Shown: piece by piece, positions 25,801-35,209 of the stretch
Position numbering within the stretch: the first letter of the stretch is position 1
Layout of the letters: the number at the start of each line of letters is the position of its first letter
NCBI GenBank assembly: GCA_050950645.1
Contig: JBMNHZ010000017.1
Location: forward strand, 62,001 to 126,000
Reading direction: 5' to 3'
DNA: 64,000 nucleotides
Origin: BRH-c25 sp012519325
GTDB taxonomy: Bacteria > Bacillota > Clostridia > Lutisporales > Lutisporaceae
Program-made: the position numbers and the translations under genes
Notes under the pieces: generated by a model
Told to the model about the DNA's origin: nothing
What the model saw: the letters and a program-made list of their open reading frames with translations, nothing else
The model's database searches: none

Positions 25801-27048
25801 TTACTCCCTATGATAATAAGGAGAAGTCAGATAATCCTCCGACCCTTTTCTGAACTCAAGAGTCCTGTATGCCAGGTTATATATGTTAGTAGCCTGTACA
25901 TCGTATGCGAACATTCTTGATATTCTGTTATCAGCGCATTTGAAATCTGCCACCTTTGAAATTACCGGATAGGGGCACCTGTCCATTATGCTCTTAATAA
26001 GTCTCTTTCCACTGTTGTTGAAAGCAAGAACTCTGATATAACACGGGCAATCGGGACTTTTAAACATAGACACATCGCTATTTTTAATATCAAGCAGTAC
26101 GTGGCAAAGAAGGCGCTGGATATAGGTTCTTGTGTAACGCTTTGTCTTGACAGCCTCTATCAGCCCCTCACAGCTGGAACTGGTATCTGCACATTTTTTT
26201 AGTCTGTTTTCTATCCCTTCCTTAACGCCCGGATATCTAATAAGCTCTGTTTTTTCCATAGTCCTGAGCTTGTACAACAGTATATCGGAAAAGTCATTCA
26301 TAAAAACAGGATGCTTGTTTCTTTTTAAATTTTTATCAATAATATCTATGGAATTCTCAGGTAAGGACATTTTTACCTTATTCGAAATTCCGCTGTTTTT
26401 TATTTCGTTTCTTATTGCCGTAGCACTTGCAATATATCCTGTAATGCCTGTATCATTATGGCTGCTGCCAATACGTTTTACTGCTACGGGAACGATGCTG
26501 CTTTTCAAAGCCATGAGGGCTTTTATATATTCAACACCTAATACATTGTTCGGATTCTTCAAAATATCATCTGCATCAGGAGGAATGTCTTTCCCTGCAT
26601 ATTGGGATAAAGCATCGGAAACAGCCTTTGGATAGGAAACACCCTGTTCAAGCTGTTTCTTAAGAAGAAGTCTGAAGGCCTCCGGCTCATTCTGAAGCAG
26701 CTCGGCTAATCGGTGTAATGTATTGGTATCTCCCAGTTCGCTTCCGAAACAGATATAGTCAATAACTCCAAGGGAATTTAATATCTTAACTGCACCTGCA
26801 GCAAATATTTCCGCTGGTTGACAGGCATATATAACAGGAAGCTCAATTACCAGGTCTGCTCCATTCATTACTGCAATCTGTGAACGAGTCCATTTGTCGA
26901 ATATTGAAGGTTCACCTCTCTGTACAAAGTTTCCACTCATGATGCAAACGGTATGCTTTGCACCGCAGGCTTCCTTTGCCGCCTGTATATGATGCTTGTG
27001 CCCGTTATGAAAGGGATTATATTCTGAAATTATTCCTACGGTTTTCAT
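25801..27048 (-). CDS. tmcAL: tRNA(Met) cytidine acetate ligase TmcAL
   Basis: The 415-residue protein starts MKTVGIISEYNPFHNGHKHH, with the HxGH-type nucleotidyltransferase motif, then MSGNFVQRGEP, DLVIELP and CFGSELG. TmcAL activates acetate with ATP to make ac4C at the wobble position of elongator tRNA-Met. Two adjacent ATGs are possible; the one at 27048 has the better spacing to AGGAGG. The conserved coaD-ylbJ-tmcAL (ylbM) neighbourhood matches B. subtilis. Confidence 0.93.
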   Translation of the reverse strand: MKTVGIISEYNPFHNGHKHHIQAAKEACGAKHTVCIMSGNFVQRGEPSIFDKWTRSQIAVMNGADLVIELPVIYACQPAEIFAAGAVKILNSLGVIDYICFGSELGDTNTLHRLAELLQNEPEAFRLLLKKQLEQGVSYPKAVSDALSQYAGKDIPPDADDILKNPNNVLGVEYIKALMALKSSIVPVAVKRIGSSHNDTGITGYIASATAIRNEIKNSGISNKVKMSLPENSIDIIDKNLKRNKHPVFMNDFSDILLYKLRTMEKTELIRYPGVKEGIENRLKKCADTSSSCEGLIEAVKTKRYTRTYIQRLLCHVLLDIKNSDVSMFKSPDCPCYIRVLAFNNSGKRLIKSIMDRCPYPVISKVADFKCADNRISRMFAYDVQATNIYNLAYRTLEFRKGSEDYLTSPYYHRE

Positions 27049-27146
27049 CATTTTACCTCCTAACCCGGAAACCTTAAACTCTATTTTACCATATTATCTA
27101 TTGATAACTGAATAATTACTACAACAATAGATAGCGTCAAGATACT

Positions 27147-28228
27147 GTAGGGAAAAGAAGAATGGAATCATCCTGATATTTAGGTTGATGGAATGCTCTT
27201 GACAACAAGCATCTCCCATATGATTTGTCAGCCATGGTGGCACACTAATATTTTAGTATTACTTCGAAGTTTCGGCTGCCACTTAGTCAATTATATCATA
27301 TGGGTCCCTCTTATTGTAAAGAGTTCGCTTCACCATTCCCTTCATGTCTTAACGTATACCCATTATAGTTTTAAGGCCTTTATAAAGCCCTGTCTTATGT
27401 CCTATATCTATAGCTGTAATATTTGTGTTTACTGCATTTTGATATTTCGTTGCTGCATTCCTTAAGCTTTTTATGAGTGTTTCTTGTATTTGTATCTTCT
27501 TTTCTTTTTGTTCCTTTACCTTTTGTGCCATAACTAAGTCATATATTTTACCGCCATTTTTCTTGTATATTCCAAGCTGTGACATTTGTGCTATGCCAAT
27601 CTTTGACCAGCCTTCAGGCCTACTACTTAATCTATCAGATAAAACATGGCTTACATGACCCTCTGCGCTACATCCAATAATCTCTTCACTTCTTTGTGAT
27701 TGAATCTCTATGCCATCCCAGTTGTTTAGAATATATTTTTGTGCATTCTTTACTGCTTCTTTCTTTGTGTCAGAATCTGTTTTTTCTATTATCTGTTTGA
27801 AGATACCTTTTACCATGTTCTTATCCGGCCATTCAACAGCATCTTTTAATGCATAGTACATGGTTCCTTCATCATTGAAATGGGCTGTTGATGACCACAT
27901 CTGCACTTACTCTGTCATGAGGATTTATACCTACAATCTCATCTACATCTTCTAATACTTCAGTGAGTATATTTCTCCCTAATTCGAATAGGCTTTCTTG
28001 TAGACCTAAAACCAAATCAGCCAAATCCTTTTTCTCATTTATGAAATTTTTTATTGTTTCTTCAATTTTCCTTGTGCCAAATTCATTAAAATGTTGTAAA
28101 CTATTGTTGTAAACTATTATACATAGAAGACTCTCATCCTTTTTTGTTTATTTGATTGTCAAATTATATCATAACAGGATGAAGTCTTCTTTTCTATTGT
28201 TTTACTTTTATTTCTATATAATCCCTAC
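27147..28228. mobile_element. Decayed ISLre2-like insertion sequence
   Basis: The element is bounded by inverted ends: GTAGGGAAAAGAAGA at 27147 and TCCCTAC at 28222-28228. On the matching strand both ends share GTAGGGA, AAAAGAAGA and CATCCTG in the same order. At 1.08 kb it is shorter than intact members because the middle of the transposase gene is gone. Between 27215 and 27305 is a long inverted repeat (CCCATATGAT ... ATCATATGGG) with inner TGGCA / TGCCA pairs. It sits between tmcAL and ackA. Confidence 0.7.
27349..28105 (-). pseudogene. ISLre2/UPF0236 transposase remnant
   Basis: Two pieces of one transposase remain. The N-terminal piece (about 28105-27907) reads NEFGTRKIEETIKNFI and ESLFELGRNILTEVL. 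The C-terminal piece (27906-27349) contains the UPF0236 hallmark IIGCSAEGHVSHVLSDRLSS. They are in different frames at the junction near 27907 and a large middle segment is missing, so the gene is dead. Start codon of the N-terminal piece not identified. Confidence 0.8.
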
Positions 28229-28359
28229 GGTAACTTTACACTAAGACAACAATACGGGGAATAATAACTTTGTTAATAATTTTGCAAAAAGGAGGGAAAA
28301 CGATAATAAATATAGAAATTATTACAAATTACATTATAAAACGGGAGGTACATAAAAAA

Positions 28360-29565
28360 ATGAAAATTTTAGTTATTAACTGCGGCAGTTCATCATTGAA
28401 GTATCAGTTAATGGATATGGAAAATGAAGAAGTTATTGCCAAAGGTCTTGCAGAGAGAATTGGAATTGACGGTTCAGTTCTTAAGCATCAGCCTAAGGGT
28501 TTTGACAAAGTGACTGTAGAAAAACCTATGCCTACTCATAGAGAGGCATTGCAGACGGTAGTTGATGCTCTGAGGGACAAAAACTACGGTGTAATAAAGG
28601 ATATGGGAGAGATATCTGCAGTTGGACATAGAGTGGTACATGCAGGTGAGAAGTTTGCTTACTCTGTTGTACTTAATGAGGATGTTATGAATGCTTTGAA
28701 GGAATGTATAGATATAGCGCCTTTGCATAATCCGCCGAATATTATGGGTATTGAGGCCTGCAAACAGATTATGCCGGATGTTCCTATGGTAGGAGTATTC
28801 GATACGGCTTTCCACCAGACTATGCCGAAAGAATCATATATTTACGCTATTCCCTATGAATACTATGAAAAGTATAAAATAAGAAGATACGGCTTTCACG
28901 GCACATCACACAAATATGTGGCTGAGAGAGCAGCGGCAATGCTCGGCAAACCTATTGAGAATCTTAAGATTATTACCTGTCATTTGGGCAATGGCGCAAG
29001 CATAACAGCAGTAAAAGACGGCAAGTCGGTAGATACAAGCATGGGCTTTACTCCCCTGGAAGGGCTTGCAATGGGAACAAGATCAGGCAATATAGATCCT
29101 GCAATAATAAAATATATTGCTGAAAAAGAAAACATTAGTGTGAATAAGGTTGACGAAATATTAAACAAAAAATCAGGAGTACTTGGCGTATCCGGAGTCA
29201 GCAATGATTTCAGGGACATTGAAGAAGCTGCCGATAATGGCAACGAAAGAGCAAAGCTTGCACTGGATGTATATGTGCATTATGTAAAGAAATACATCGG
29301 CGCATATGCAGCAGTAATGAACGGTGTCGATGTAATCGTATTCACAGCTGGGCTTGGAGAAAATTCTGCGAATATGAGGAGCAGAATATGCAAAGACATA
29401 TCATTTCTTGGAGTTGAATTGGATGAAGCAAAAAACAACATCAGAGGGAAGGAAGCGGATGTATCAAAGGATGGGTCAAAGGTGAGAATCTTGCTTATTC
29501 CAACCAATGAAGAACTCATGATTGCAAGAGATACGGCAAAACTGGTCGGGAATTCAAGAAACTGA
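28360..29565 (+). CDS. ackA: Acetate kinase
   Basis: The 401-residue enzyme makes ATP from acetyl phosphate and ADP in the acetate branch of fermentation. It begins MKILVINCGSSSLKYQLMDM and contains RRYGFHGTSHKYV near residue 178, LGNGASITAV, MGTRSGNIDP and FTAGLGENS. GGGAGGT precedes ATG 28360. No pta lies directly upstream or downstream, although clostridia often pair pta and ackA; instead an IS remnant ends 131 bp upstream. Confidence 0.97.
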   Translation: MKILVINCGSSSLKYQLMDMENEEVIAKGLAERIGIDGSVLKHQPKGFDKVTVEKPMPTHREALQTVVDALRDKNYGVIKDMGEISAVGHRVVHAGEKFAYSVVLNEDVMNALKECIDIAPLHNPPNIMGIEACKQIMPDVPMVGVFDTAFHQTMPKESYIYAIPYEYYEKYKIRRYGFHGTSHKYVAERAAAMLGKPIENLKIITCHLGNGASITAVKDGKSVDTSMGFTPLEGLAMGTRSGNIDPAIIKYIAEKENISVNKVDEILNKKSGVLGVSGVSNDFRDIEEAADNGNERAKLALDVYVHYVKKYIGAYAAVMNGVDVIVFTAGLGENSANMRSRICKDISFLGVELDEAKNNIRGKEADVSKDGSKVRILLIPTNEELMIARDTAKLVGNSRN

Positions 29566-29567
29566 AA

Positions 29568-29597
29568 ATAATGCGGCATTTAGCCGCTTATTTTTTT
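29568..29597 (+). terminator. ackA terminator
   Basis: GCGGC and GCCGC stem flanked by AATAA / TTATT, followed by a run of eight T. Confidence 0.8.
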
Positions 29598-29709
29598 ATG
29601 CACTGTAAATACTATATGTGTTGTGAAAAGGAGTTATCATAACAAAATCAGATGAAGTGTTTTCCACTACGTCGAAGCATATAACATAAACTGTGTGAAG
29701 TGCTTTTGC

Positions 29710-29738
29710 TTGACAAAACATATATTGATTTGTATAAT
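29710..29738 (+). promoter_or_regulatory. Consensus sigma-A promoter of yceD-rpmF
   Basis: TTGACA (29710-29715), an exact 17-base spacer and TATAAT (29733-29738): a perfect housekeeping promoter 39 bp before the yceD start. Confidence 0.85.
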
Positions 29739-29777
29739 AAAATTTGTTAATCAGAGAGAAAAATAGCGGGTGGTTGA

Positions 29778-30284
29778 ATGGATCTTAATTTTGCTGGAAT
29801 ATCCAAGACCGAAGGCTTTAAAGAAGAATTCGACATTACTGACCATCTTGTTGACGGTACTATTGTATTCTGCGGTGAGAATTTGAATATCGTTTCTCCA
29901 ATTACAGTTAAAGGCAGTGCGGTCAATTATGGAGGAAAGATTAATGTTGATCTTACGATTACAGCAAAAGTGGAGAGGACATGTTCCAGATGTTTAGAGA
30001 GCTTCACGGAAGAAGTTCTTTCAGATTCAAATTATGTATTTGTAAAAGATGCTAAGGACGATAATGAGGACTATTATGTCTACAAAGGAGATAGGGTAGA
30101 CATTACAGAGCTTGTTCTTGGCGATATAGCAGCCAGGCTTTCCATGAAACCGCTGTGCAGTGAAAACTGCAAAGGACTGTGTCCTATGTGCGGAAAAAAT
30201 AAGAACAATATCGACTGCCAATGCAAAAATGAAGATGTTGACCCAAGGATGCAAGCTTTAAGCAAGCTGTTCGACAGAAAGTAA
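29778..30284 (+). CDS. YceD/DUF177 family protein
   Basis: The 168-residue protein has the DUF177 cysteine pairs: CSRCLESF near residue 73, then CSENCKGLCPMCGKN near residue 130 and CQC. DUF177 is almost always next to rpmF; the plant homologue acts in 23S rRNA accumulation, so a role in 50S assembly is inferred. It is followed 13 bp later by rpmF. Confidence 0.92.
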   Translation: MDLNFAGISKTEGFKEEFDITDHLVDGTIVFCGENLNIVSPITVKGSAVNYGGKINVDLTITAKVERTCSRCLESFTEEVLSDSNYVFVKDAKDDNEDYYVYKGDRVDITELVLGDIAARLSMKPLCSENCKGLCPMCGKNKNNIDCQCKNEDVDPRMQALSKLFDRK

Positions 30285-30297
30285 GGAGGTGTTTGTA

Positions 30298-30477
30298 TTG
30301 GGCGTACCGAAGAGAAGACACTCACAATCGAGAAGAGATAAAAGAAGAGCTAACTGGAAATTGGCTATGCCGGGGCTGGTTGCATGCCCCCAGTGTCATG
30401 AGCCGAGGCTTCCACACAGGGTGTGTAAATCCTGCGGTTATTATAAGGGCAGAGCTGTAATTAAGGTAGAAGAATAA
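30298..30477 (+). CDS. rpmF: Ribosomal protein bL32
   Basis: From TTG 30298 the product is 59 residues, starting MGVPKRRHSQSRRDKRRANW. The zinc ribbon is CPQC ... CKSC. The AAGGAGGT box at 30283-30290 fixes TTG 30298 rather than GTG 30289. Confidence 0.95.
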   Translation: MGVPKRRHSQSRRDKRRANWKLAMPGLVACPQCHEPRLPHRVCKSCGYYKGRAVIKVEE

Positions 30478-30490
30478 TAAATGCTTATGA

Positions 30491-30538
30491 TGGTTCCCTC
30501 AGTACGGATTATGTAATGGGGGAACTATTTATTTTTTG
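30491..30538 (+). terminator. rpmF terminator
   Basis: GTTCCC and GGGAAC pair across a long loop, followed by TATTTATTTTTT. It divides yceD-rpmF from the fapR transcript. Confidence 0.55.
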
Positions 30539-30556
30539 TAAAATGCAAGAAAAATA

Positions 30557-30606
30557 TTGCATTTTTAGCGCTAAGTATTATATACTAGTAATAGTACCTG
30601 GTAATA
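30557..30606 (+). promoter_or_regulatory. fapR promoter with FapR-type operator
   Basis: TTGCAT (30557-30562), an 18-base spacer and TATACT (30581-30586). The start-site region carries TAGTACCTGGTAATA (30592-30606), with a good TAGTACCT half and a weaker right half. FapR of Bacillus binds TTAGTACCT-type inverted repeats in this position. Autoregulation by FapR and malonyl-CoA is inferred. Confidence 0.65.
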
Positions 30607-30704
30607 ACTTATGAAATATAAGATTATCTGGCACTAATTGATGCATTCTATAAATTCGAGAATACTTTATGTGGTATTCAAAATAAAGTACTGGAGGTTT
30701 ATAT

Positions 30705-31268
30705 ATGAAGCAGGGAAGCATTAGCAAGAAAGAAAGACAGTCAAGCCTATTGGACAGAATCAAGGCAGATCCTTTTCTTACTGATGAAGAACTTGCAGAA
30801 AGCTTCAATGTAAGCATACAGACCATAAGACTCGACAGGCTTGAGCTTGGTGTACCGGAGCTCAGAGAAAGAATTAAGAGCGTTGCAGAGGAAAACTACA
30901 GCAAGGTCAGGTCCCTTCAGGGTAAAGAGATAGTTGGGGAATTGGTTGACCTGAACTTAGGTAAAAGCGGAATTTCCATACTTGAGACTGACAATACCCT
31001 TGCATTTGAAAGGACAAATGTCGTGAAAGGGCAGTACATATTCGCTCAGGCTGAATCTCTTGCTATAGCAGTGATTGATGCAAATGTTGCTCTCATAGGA
31101 GTTGCAAACATCAAATATAAGAATCCTGTTTTTGCCGGCGACAAGCTGATTGCAAAGGCTGAGGTAGTCAGAGTCAGGGGAAATAAGTATTTTGTGTGGG
31201 TTTTCATAAGAGTAAATCAGACTGAAGTATTCAGAGGAAAATTTATCTTGGTATCCTTCAGCAAGTGA
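30705..31268 (+). CDS. fapR: FapR, malonyl-CoA-responsive lipid repressor
   Basis: The 187-residue protein has an N-terminal HTH (FLTDEELAESFNVSIQTIRL) and a hot-dog effector domain from about residue 65. FapR represses fatty acid and phospholipid genes until malonyl-CoA binds the hot-dog domain. It heads plsX-fabH-fabK-fabD-fabG-acpP-fabF, the classic regulon. Stop overlaps no gene; plsX starts 26 bp later. Confidence 0.95.
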   Translation: MKQGSISKKERQSSLLDRIKADPFLTDEELAESFNVSIQTIRLDRLELGVPELRERIKSVAEENYSKVRSLQGKEIVGELVDLNLGKSGISILETDNTLAFERTNVVKGQYIFAQAESLAIAVIDANVALIGVANIKYKNPVFAGDKLIAKAEVVRVRGNKYFVWVFIRVNQTEVFRGKFILVSFSK

Positions 31269-31294
31269 CAATAAAGTGATTGGGAGGTTTTATT

Positions 31295-32311
31295 ATGAGG
31301 ATTGCTATTGATGTAATGGGAGGCGACAATGCTCCGGGAGCAATAATCGATGGGTCTGTTATGGCAATGAAAGAATATGGTGCAGAACTATATTTGGTCG
31401 GTTTAAGGGAAGAGATATTGAAATACCTTGGAGAGGAATACAAAAAACACCAAAAGGTAAAAATCATTGAAGCTTCGGAAATAATCAATGTGGATGAAGC
31501 ACCGGTAAGTGCCATAAAGAGTAAAAAGGATTCCTCTATGGTAGTAGGGCTTAAGCTTGTGAAGGATGGACAATGTGATGCTTTTGTATCTGCAGGAAGT
31601 ACGGGAGCATTTCTTGCAGGCTCTCTTCTCAAGGTGGGGAGAATTAAGGGAATTGACAGGCCGGCACTATCACCGCTGCTGCCTACTTTAAAGGGAAGTT
31701 GCATGGTAATTGATGCGGGAGCAAATGTGGACAGCAAACCGAAAAATCTTCAGCAGTATGCGGTAATGGGATCCATTTATATGGAAAAAGTAATGGGAAT
31801 AAAAAACCCGAGAGTTGGCCTTTTGAATCTTGGTGCTGAGGCATCAAAAGGGAATGAACTGACTAAGCAAAGCTATGCTCTGATAAAAAATACGGATGTT
31901 AACTTTGTAGGGAATGTTGAAGCCAGAGATATTGTCAGCGGGGTATGTGACGTATGTGTATGCGACGGGTTCGCAGGCAATGTCCTTCTTAAAACTACAG
32001 AGGGCGTAGCTATGGCATTGTTCAAGCTCCTGAAGAATGAGTTTATGAAAAGCCTGAAGACTAAGCTGGGTGCTATGCTGCTTATGGACAGCTTGAAGAA
32101 TATAAAGAAAAGTTTTGATTACACTGAAGTAGGAGGAGCGCCGTTTTTGGGTATTAACGGTATTATGATTAAGGCACATGGCAGTTCGGATGCAAAAGCA
32201 GTCAAGAATGGAATAAGGCAGGCAAAAATACTGTATGATAACCGATGTCTGGATACAATAGCGGAAGAGATTATCAAATTGGGAGTTGAAAATACTGATG
32301 AACGGGCATAG
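31295..32311 (+). CDS. plsX: Phosphate acyltransferase PlsX
   Basis: The 338-residue enzyme converts acyl-ACP to acyl phosphate, the first committed phospholipid step in Firmicutes. It begins MRIAIDVMGGDNAPGAII; VSAGSTGAFLAG near residue 98 and CDGFAGNVLLKTTEG near residue 223 are conserved. GGGAGGT box precedes ATG 31295. It overlaps fabH by 14 bp. Confidence 0.96.
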   Translation: MRIAIDVMGGDNAPGAIIDGSVMAMKEYGAELYLVGLREEILKYLGEEYKKHQKVKIIEASEIINVDEAPVSAIKSKKDSSMVVGLKLVKDGQCDAFVSAGSTGAFLAGSLLKVGRIKGIDRPALSPLLPTLKGSCMVIDAGANVDSKPKNLQQYAVMGSIYMEKVMGIKNPRVGLLNLGAEASKGNELTKQSYALIKNTDVNFVGNVEARDIVSGVCDVCVCDGFAGNVLLKTTEGVAMALFKLLKNEFMKSLKTKLGAMLLMDSLKNIKKSFDYTEVGGAPFLGINGIMIKAHGSSDAKAVKNGIRQAKILYDNRCLDTIAEEIIKLGVENTDERA

Positions 32312-33305
32312 AAATGCAGGAATAATAGGAACAGGAAGCTGTCTGCCTGATAAAGTCATGACAAATAAGGATTTTGAGAAAATTGTTGATACTACGGATG
32401 AATGGATAAGGACACGCACAGGAATTTCCGAGAGAAGAATAACGGATGGAAACACTGCCACCTCTGACCTTGCAACTATTGCGGCTTTGAAGGCTTTGGA
32501 AAACGCCGATCTCAGTCCTGAAGAAATAGATCTGATTATAGTAGCTACGGTTACTCCCGATGTGATGTTTCCTTCTACAGCCTGCATAGTGCAGAAGAAT
32601 ATCGGAGCAGTCAATGCAGCTGCATTTGATCTGGAGGCAGCGTGTGCAGGGTTCTTGTACGGGCTTTCTATTGCAGACAGCCTTGTAAAAGCGGGGAGCT
32701 TCAGAAAAATACTTGTAATCGGAGCTGAAACCCTCTCAAAAATAGTTGATTTTTCCGATAGGAATACCTGTGTAATTTTCGGAGACGGTGCAGGTGCAGC
32801 CGTAATATCGGAGGTACCTGAAGGATATGGTGTATTGTCGACCTATATTGGGGCAGATGGAAGAGACGGTCATCTTCTGACCGTACCTGCAGGAGGTTCC
32901 CGAATTCCTTCCAGTATTGAGAGTGTTAAAAAAAGATTGCATTATATAAAAATGGATGGTAAAGAAGTGTTCAAATTTGCGGTAAAAATCATGGGGGATG
33001 CTGCAGAAAAGGTATTGGAAAAGTGCGGCTTGACAAAGGAGGACATTGACTATCTGATACCCCATCAGGCAAATATAAGGATTATCGATGCCTCAGTAAA
33101 AAGGTTGAAAATATCCAATGATAAGGTATACATAAATTTGGAAAGGTATGGCAATATGTCCTCTGCTTCAGTGGCTATTGCTATAGATGAAACAAGCAGA
33201 AAAGGAATATTGAAGGATGGGGATACCGTTGTTCTTGTGGGCTTTGGCGGAGGCTTGACCTGGGGATCTGCCGTATTAAAGTGGAAAAGCATCGGGAGGT
33301 ATTGA
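32298..33305 (+). CDS. fabH: 3-oxoacyl-ACP synthase III
   Basis: FabH condenses acyl-CoA with malonyl-ACP to start fatty acid synthesis. The triad is visible: Cys in LEAACAGFLYGLS near residue 115, His in IPHQANIRI near residue 257 and Asn in GNMSSASVAIA near residue 287. ATG 32298 is chosen (335 residues); TTG 32286 is in frame but sits on the ribosome-binding box. It overlaps plsX and abuts fabK. Confidence 0.96.
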   Translation: MNGHRNAGIIGTGSCLPDKVMTNKDFEKIVDTTDEWIRTRTGISERRITDGNTATSDLATIAALKALENADLSPEEIDLIIVATVTPDVMFPSTACIVQKNIGAVNAAAFDLEAACAGFLYGLSIADSLVKAGSFRKILVIGAETLSKIVDFSDRNTCVIFGDGAGAAVISEVPEGYGVLSTYIGADGRDGHLLTVPAGGSRIPSSIESVKKRLHYIKMDGKEVFKFAVKIMGDAAEKVLEKCGLTKEDIDYLIPHQANIRIIDASVKRLKISNDKVYINLERYGNMSSASVAIAIDETSRKGILKDGDTVVLVGFGGGLTWGSAVLKWKSIGRY

Positions 33306-33306
33306 A

Positions 33307-34257
33307 ATGTTTAGGACTTCAATTTGCAGGATATTAGGCATAAAATATCCTATACTTCAGGGGGGGATGGCCTGGGTAGCTACTGCGGAACTTGCTGCGG
33401 CAGTATCTAATGCGGGAGGACTGGGTATAATAGGCGCAGGAAACGCTCCCGGAGACTATGTAAGAAGCGAAATAAGAAAAGCGAAGAAACTGACGGATAA
33501 GCCCTTTGGTGTAAATATAATGCTTTTATCACCCTTTGTTGATGAGGTCACAGATGCTGCTTATGAGGAAAGAGTTCCGGTTATTACTACAGGAGCCGGT
33601 AATCCTGGAAAATATATAGAAAGGTTTAAAAAAATAAGGACGAAGATAATACCTGTAGTACCTGCTGTTGCCCTGGCAAAAAAAATGGAGCAGGAGGGTG
33701 TTGATGCCGTAATAGCAGAGGGCACGGAATCCGGAGGACATATCGGGGAATTGACTACAATGGCATTGGTGCCTCAGGTAGTTGATGCGGTAAAAATTCC
33801 TGTTATTGCTGCAGGCGGCATAGCAGACGGAAGAGGGCTGGTATCGGCATTGGCCCTTGGTGCTCAAGGGGTTCAGATGGGTACGATATTCGTATGCGCT
33901 TCCGAATGTACGGCTCATGATAACTACAAAAAAGCAATTATTAAAGCGGGAGACAGGGGAACGGTAGTTACAGGAAAAGTAACGGGGCATCCTGTAAGAA
34001 TAATAAAGAATAAGCTGGCACGGGAATTTGACAAGCTTGAAAAAGTATCTGCATCTGTTGAGGAATTTGAAAAGCTGGGATCTGGGCGTTTGAGAGCAGC
34101 CGTTGTAGACGGTGACGCAGACTATGGTTCGGTAATGGCAGGGCAGATTGCAGGCCTCGTAAAGGAAATAAAGCCGGCAAAAAATATTATTGAAGATATT
34201 ATAAATGAGGCAAATGAAATAATGAGGGAAATTAAAACATTATCAAAGGAGGAATAG
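33307..34257 (+). CDS. fabK: Enoyl-ACP reductase II (FMN-dependent)
   Basis: The 316-residue TIM-barrel flavoprotein begins MFRTSICRILGIKYPILQGG. AEGTESGGHIGE near residue 138 and PVIAAGGIADGRG near residue 163 form the FMN phosphate site of the nitronate-monooxygenase/FabK family. It reduces enoyl-ACP in the last elongation step; no fabI is in the cluster. It begins one base after fabH and ends one base before fabD. Confidence 0.94.
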   Translation: MFRTSICRILGIKYPILQGGMAWVATAELAAAVSNAGGLGIIGAGNAPGDYVRSEIRKAKKLTDKPFGVNIMLLSPFVDEVTDAAYEERVPVITTGAGNPGKYIERFKKIRTKIIPVVPAVALAKKMEQEGVDAVIAEGTESGGHIGELTTMALVPQVVDAVKIPVIAAGGIADGRGLVSALALGAQGVQMGTIFVCASECTAHDNYKKAIIKAGDRGTVVTGKVTGHPVRIIKNKLAREFDKLEKVSASVEEFEKLGSGRLRAAVVDGDADYGSVMAGQIAGLVKEIKPAKNIIEDIINEANEIMREIKTLSKEE

Positions 34258-34258
34258 G

Positions 34259-35209
34259 ATGCCAAAAATTGCATGCATTTTCCCTGGACAAGGGGCACAA
34301 TACACAGGTATGGGGAAGGAATTGGCAGAAAGATACAGGGAAGCAATGAACATTTTCGACCTTGCCAGTGAGAGGCTCGGAATTGATATGAAAAAGCTTT
34401 GCTTTGAAGGTGACGAAGAAGAACTTAAAAAAACTGAGAATACACAGCCCTCAATTTTGACTGTGAGCATAGCAATGCTTGAAGTACTGAAACTCAAGGG
34501 TATCGAGCCCCATATTGCAGCAGGTTTGAGTCTTGGAGAATACTCAGCGCTGGTTGCTTCCAGGGCTATAAGCTTCCCGGATGCAGTTGAATTGGTGAAA
34601 AAGAGAGGCAAGTATATGCAGGAGGCAGTACCTGCGGGAGAAGGCGTAATGGCTGCTATAATGGGAATACAAAGAGAAACGGTTATGGAATGTCTTAAGG
34701 CGGCAAGCGGATACGGAGTGGTAGAAGCAGCTAATTTCAATTGCCCGGGACAGGTTGTAATAGCAGGGCATACAAGAGCTGTTGAAATGGCATGCTCAAT
34801 AATGAGGAAAAGAGGAGCAAAGCGAGCAGTTTTGCTTCCGGTCAGCGCACCTTTTCATTCAAGCCTGTTAAAGCCTGCCGGTGAAAAGCTTGCAGCAGAG
34901 CTTGATAATGTTAATATCTCAGATAATGAACTTCCTGTAGTATCTAATGTAAATGCCCAGATAATAATGAACAAATATGAAATAAAAAGATGCCTTATAG
35001 AGCAGGTAAGCAGTTCTGTTCTCTGGGAGGACAGCATAAATAAAATGATTGAGCTGGGAGTGGATACGTTTATTGAAGTAGGACCCGGAAGGACACTTTC
35101 ATCTTTTGTAAAGAAAATTGATAAGAACCTTTATGTTCATAATGTAGAGAATATTGAAACCCTGGAAAACACTATAATAAGCATAAGGGAGAGATTGGAA
35201 TGCAGTTAA
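34259..35209 (+). CDS. fabD: Malonyl-CoA:ACP transacylase
   Basis: The 316-residue enzyme loads malonyl onto ACP. PGQGAQYTGMGKEL opens it; the nucleophile is in AAGLSLGEYSAL near residue 90; the catalytic His is in VSAPFHSSLLKPA near residue 200. It overlaps fabG by 10 bp. Confidence 0.96.
   Translation: MPKIACIFPGQGAQYTGMGKELAERYREAMNIFDLASERLGIDMKKLCFEGDEEELKKTENTQPSILTVSIAMLEVLKLKGIEPHIAAGLSLGEYSALVASRAISFPDAVELVKKRGKYMQEAVPAGEGVMAAIMGIQRETVMECLKAASGYGVVEAANFNCPGQVVIAGHTRAVEMACSIMRKRGAKRAVLLPVSAPFHSSLLKPAGEKLAAELDNVNISDNELPVVSNVNAQIIMNKYEIKRCLIEQVSSSVLWEDSINKMIELGVDTFIEVGPGRTLSSFVKKIDKNLYVHNVENIETLENTIISIRERLECS

Noticed and set aside
25783..25920. 45-codon frame with a GAGGAG box and nearby TATAAT running into tmcAL antisense
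   Set aside because: It is almost wholly antisense to the conserved tmcAL gene; composition follows the opposite strand.
28270..28359. N-terminal extension of AckA
   Set aside because: AckA proteins start at MKILVINCGSSS, and the GGGAGGT box precedes ATG 28360.
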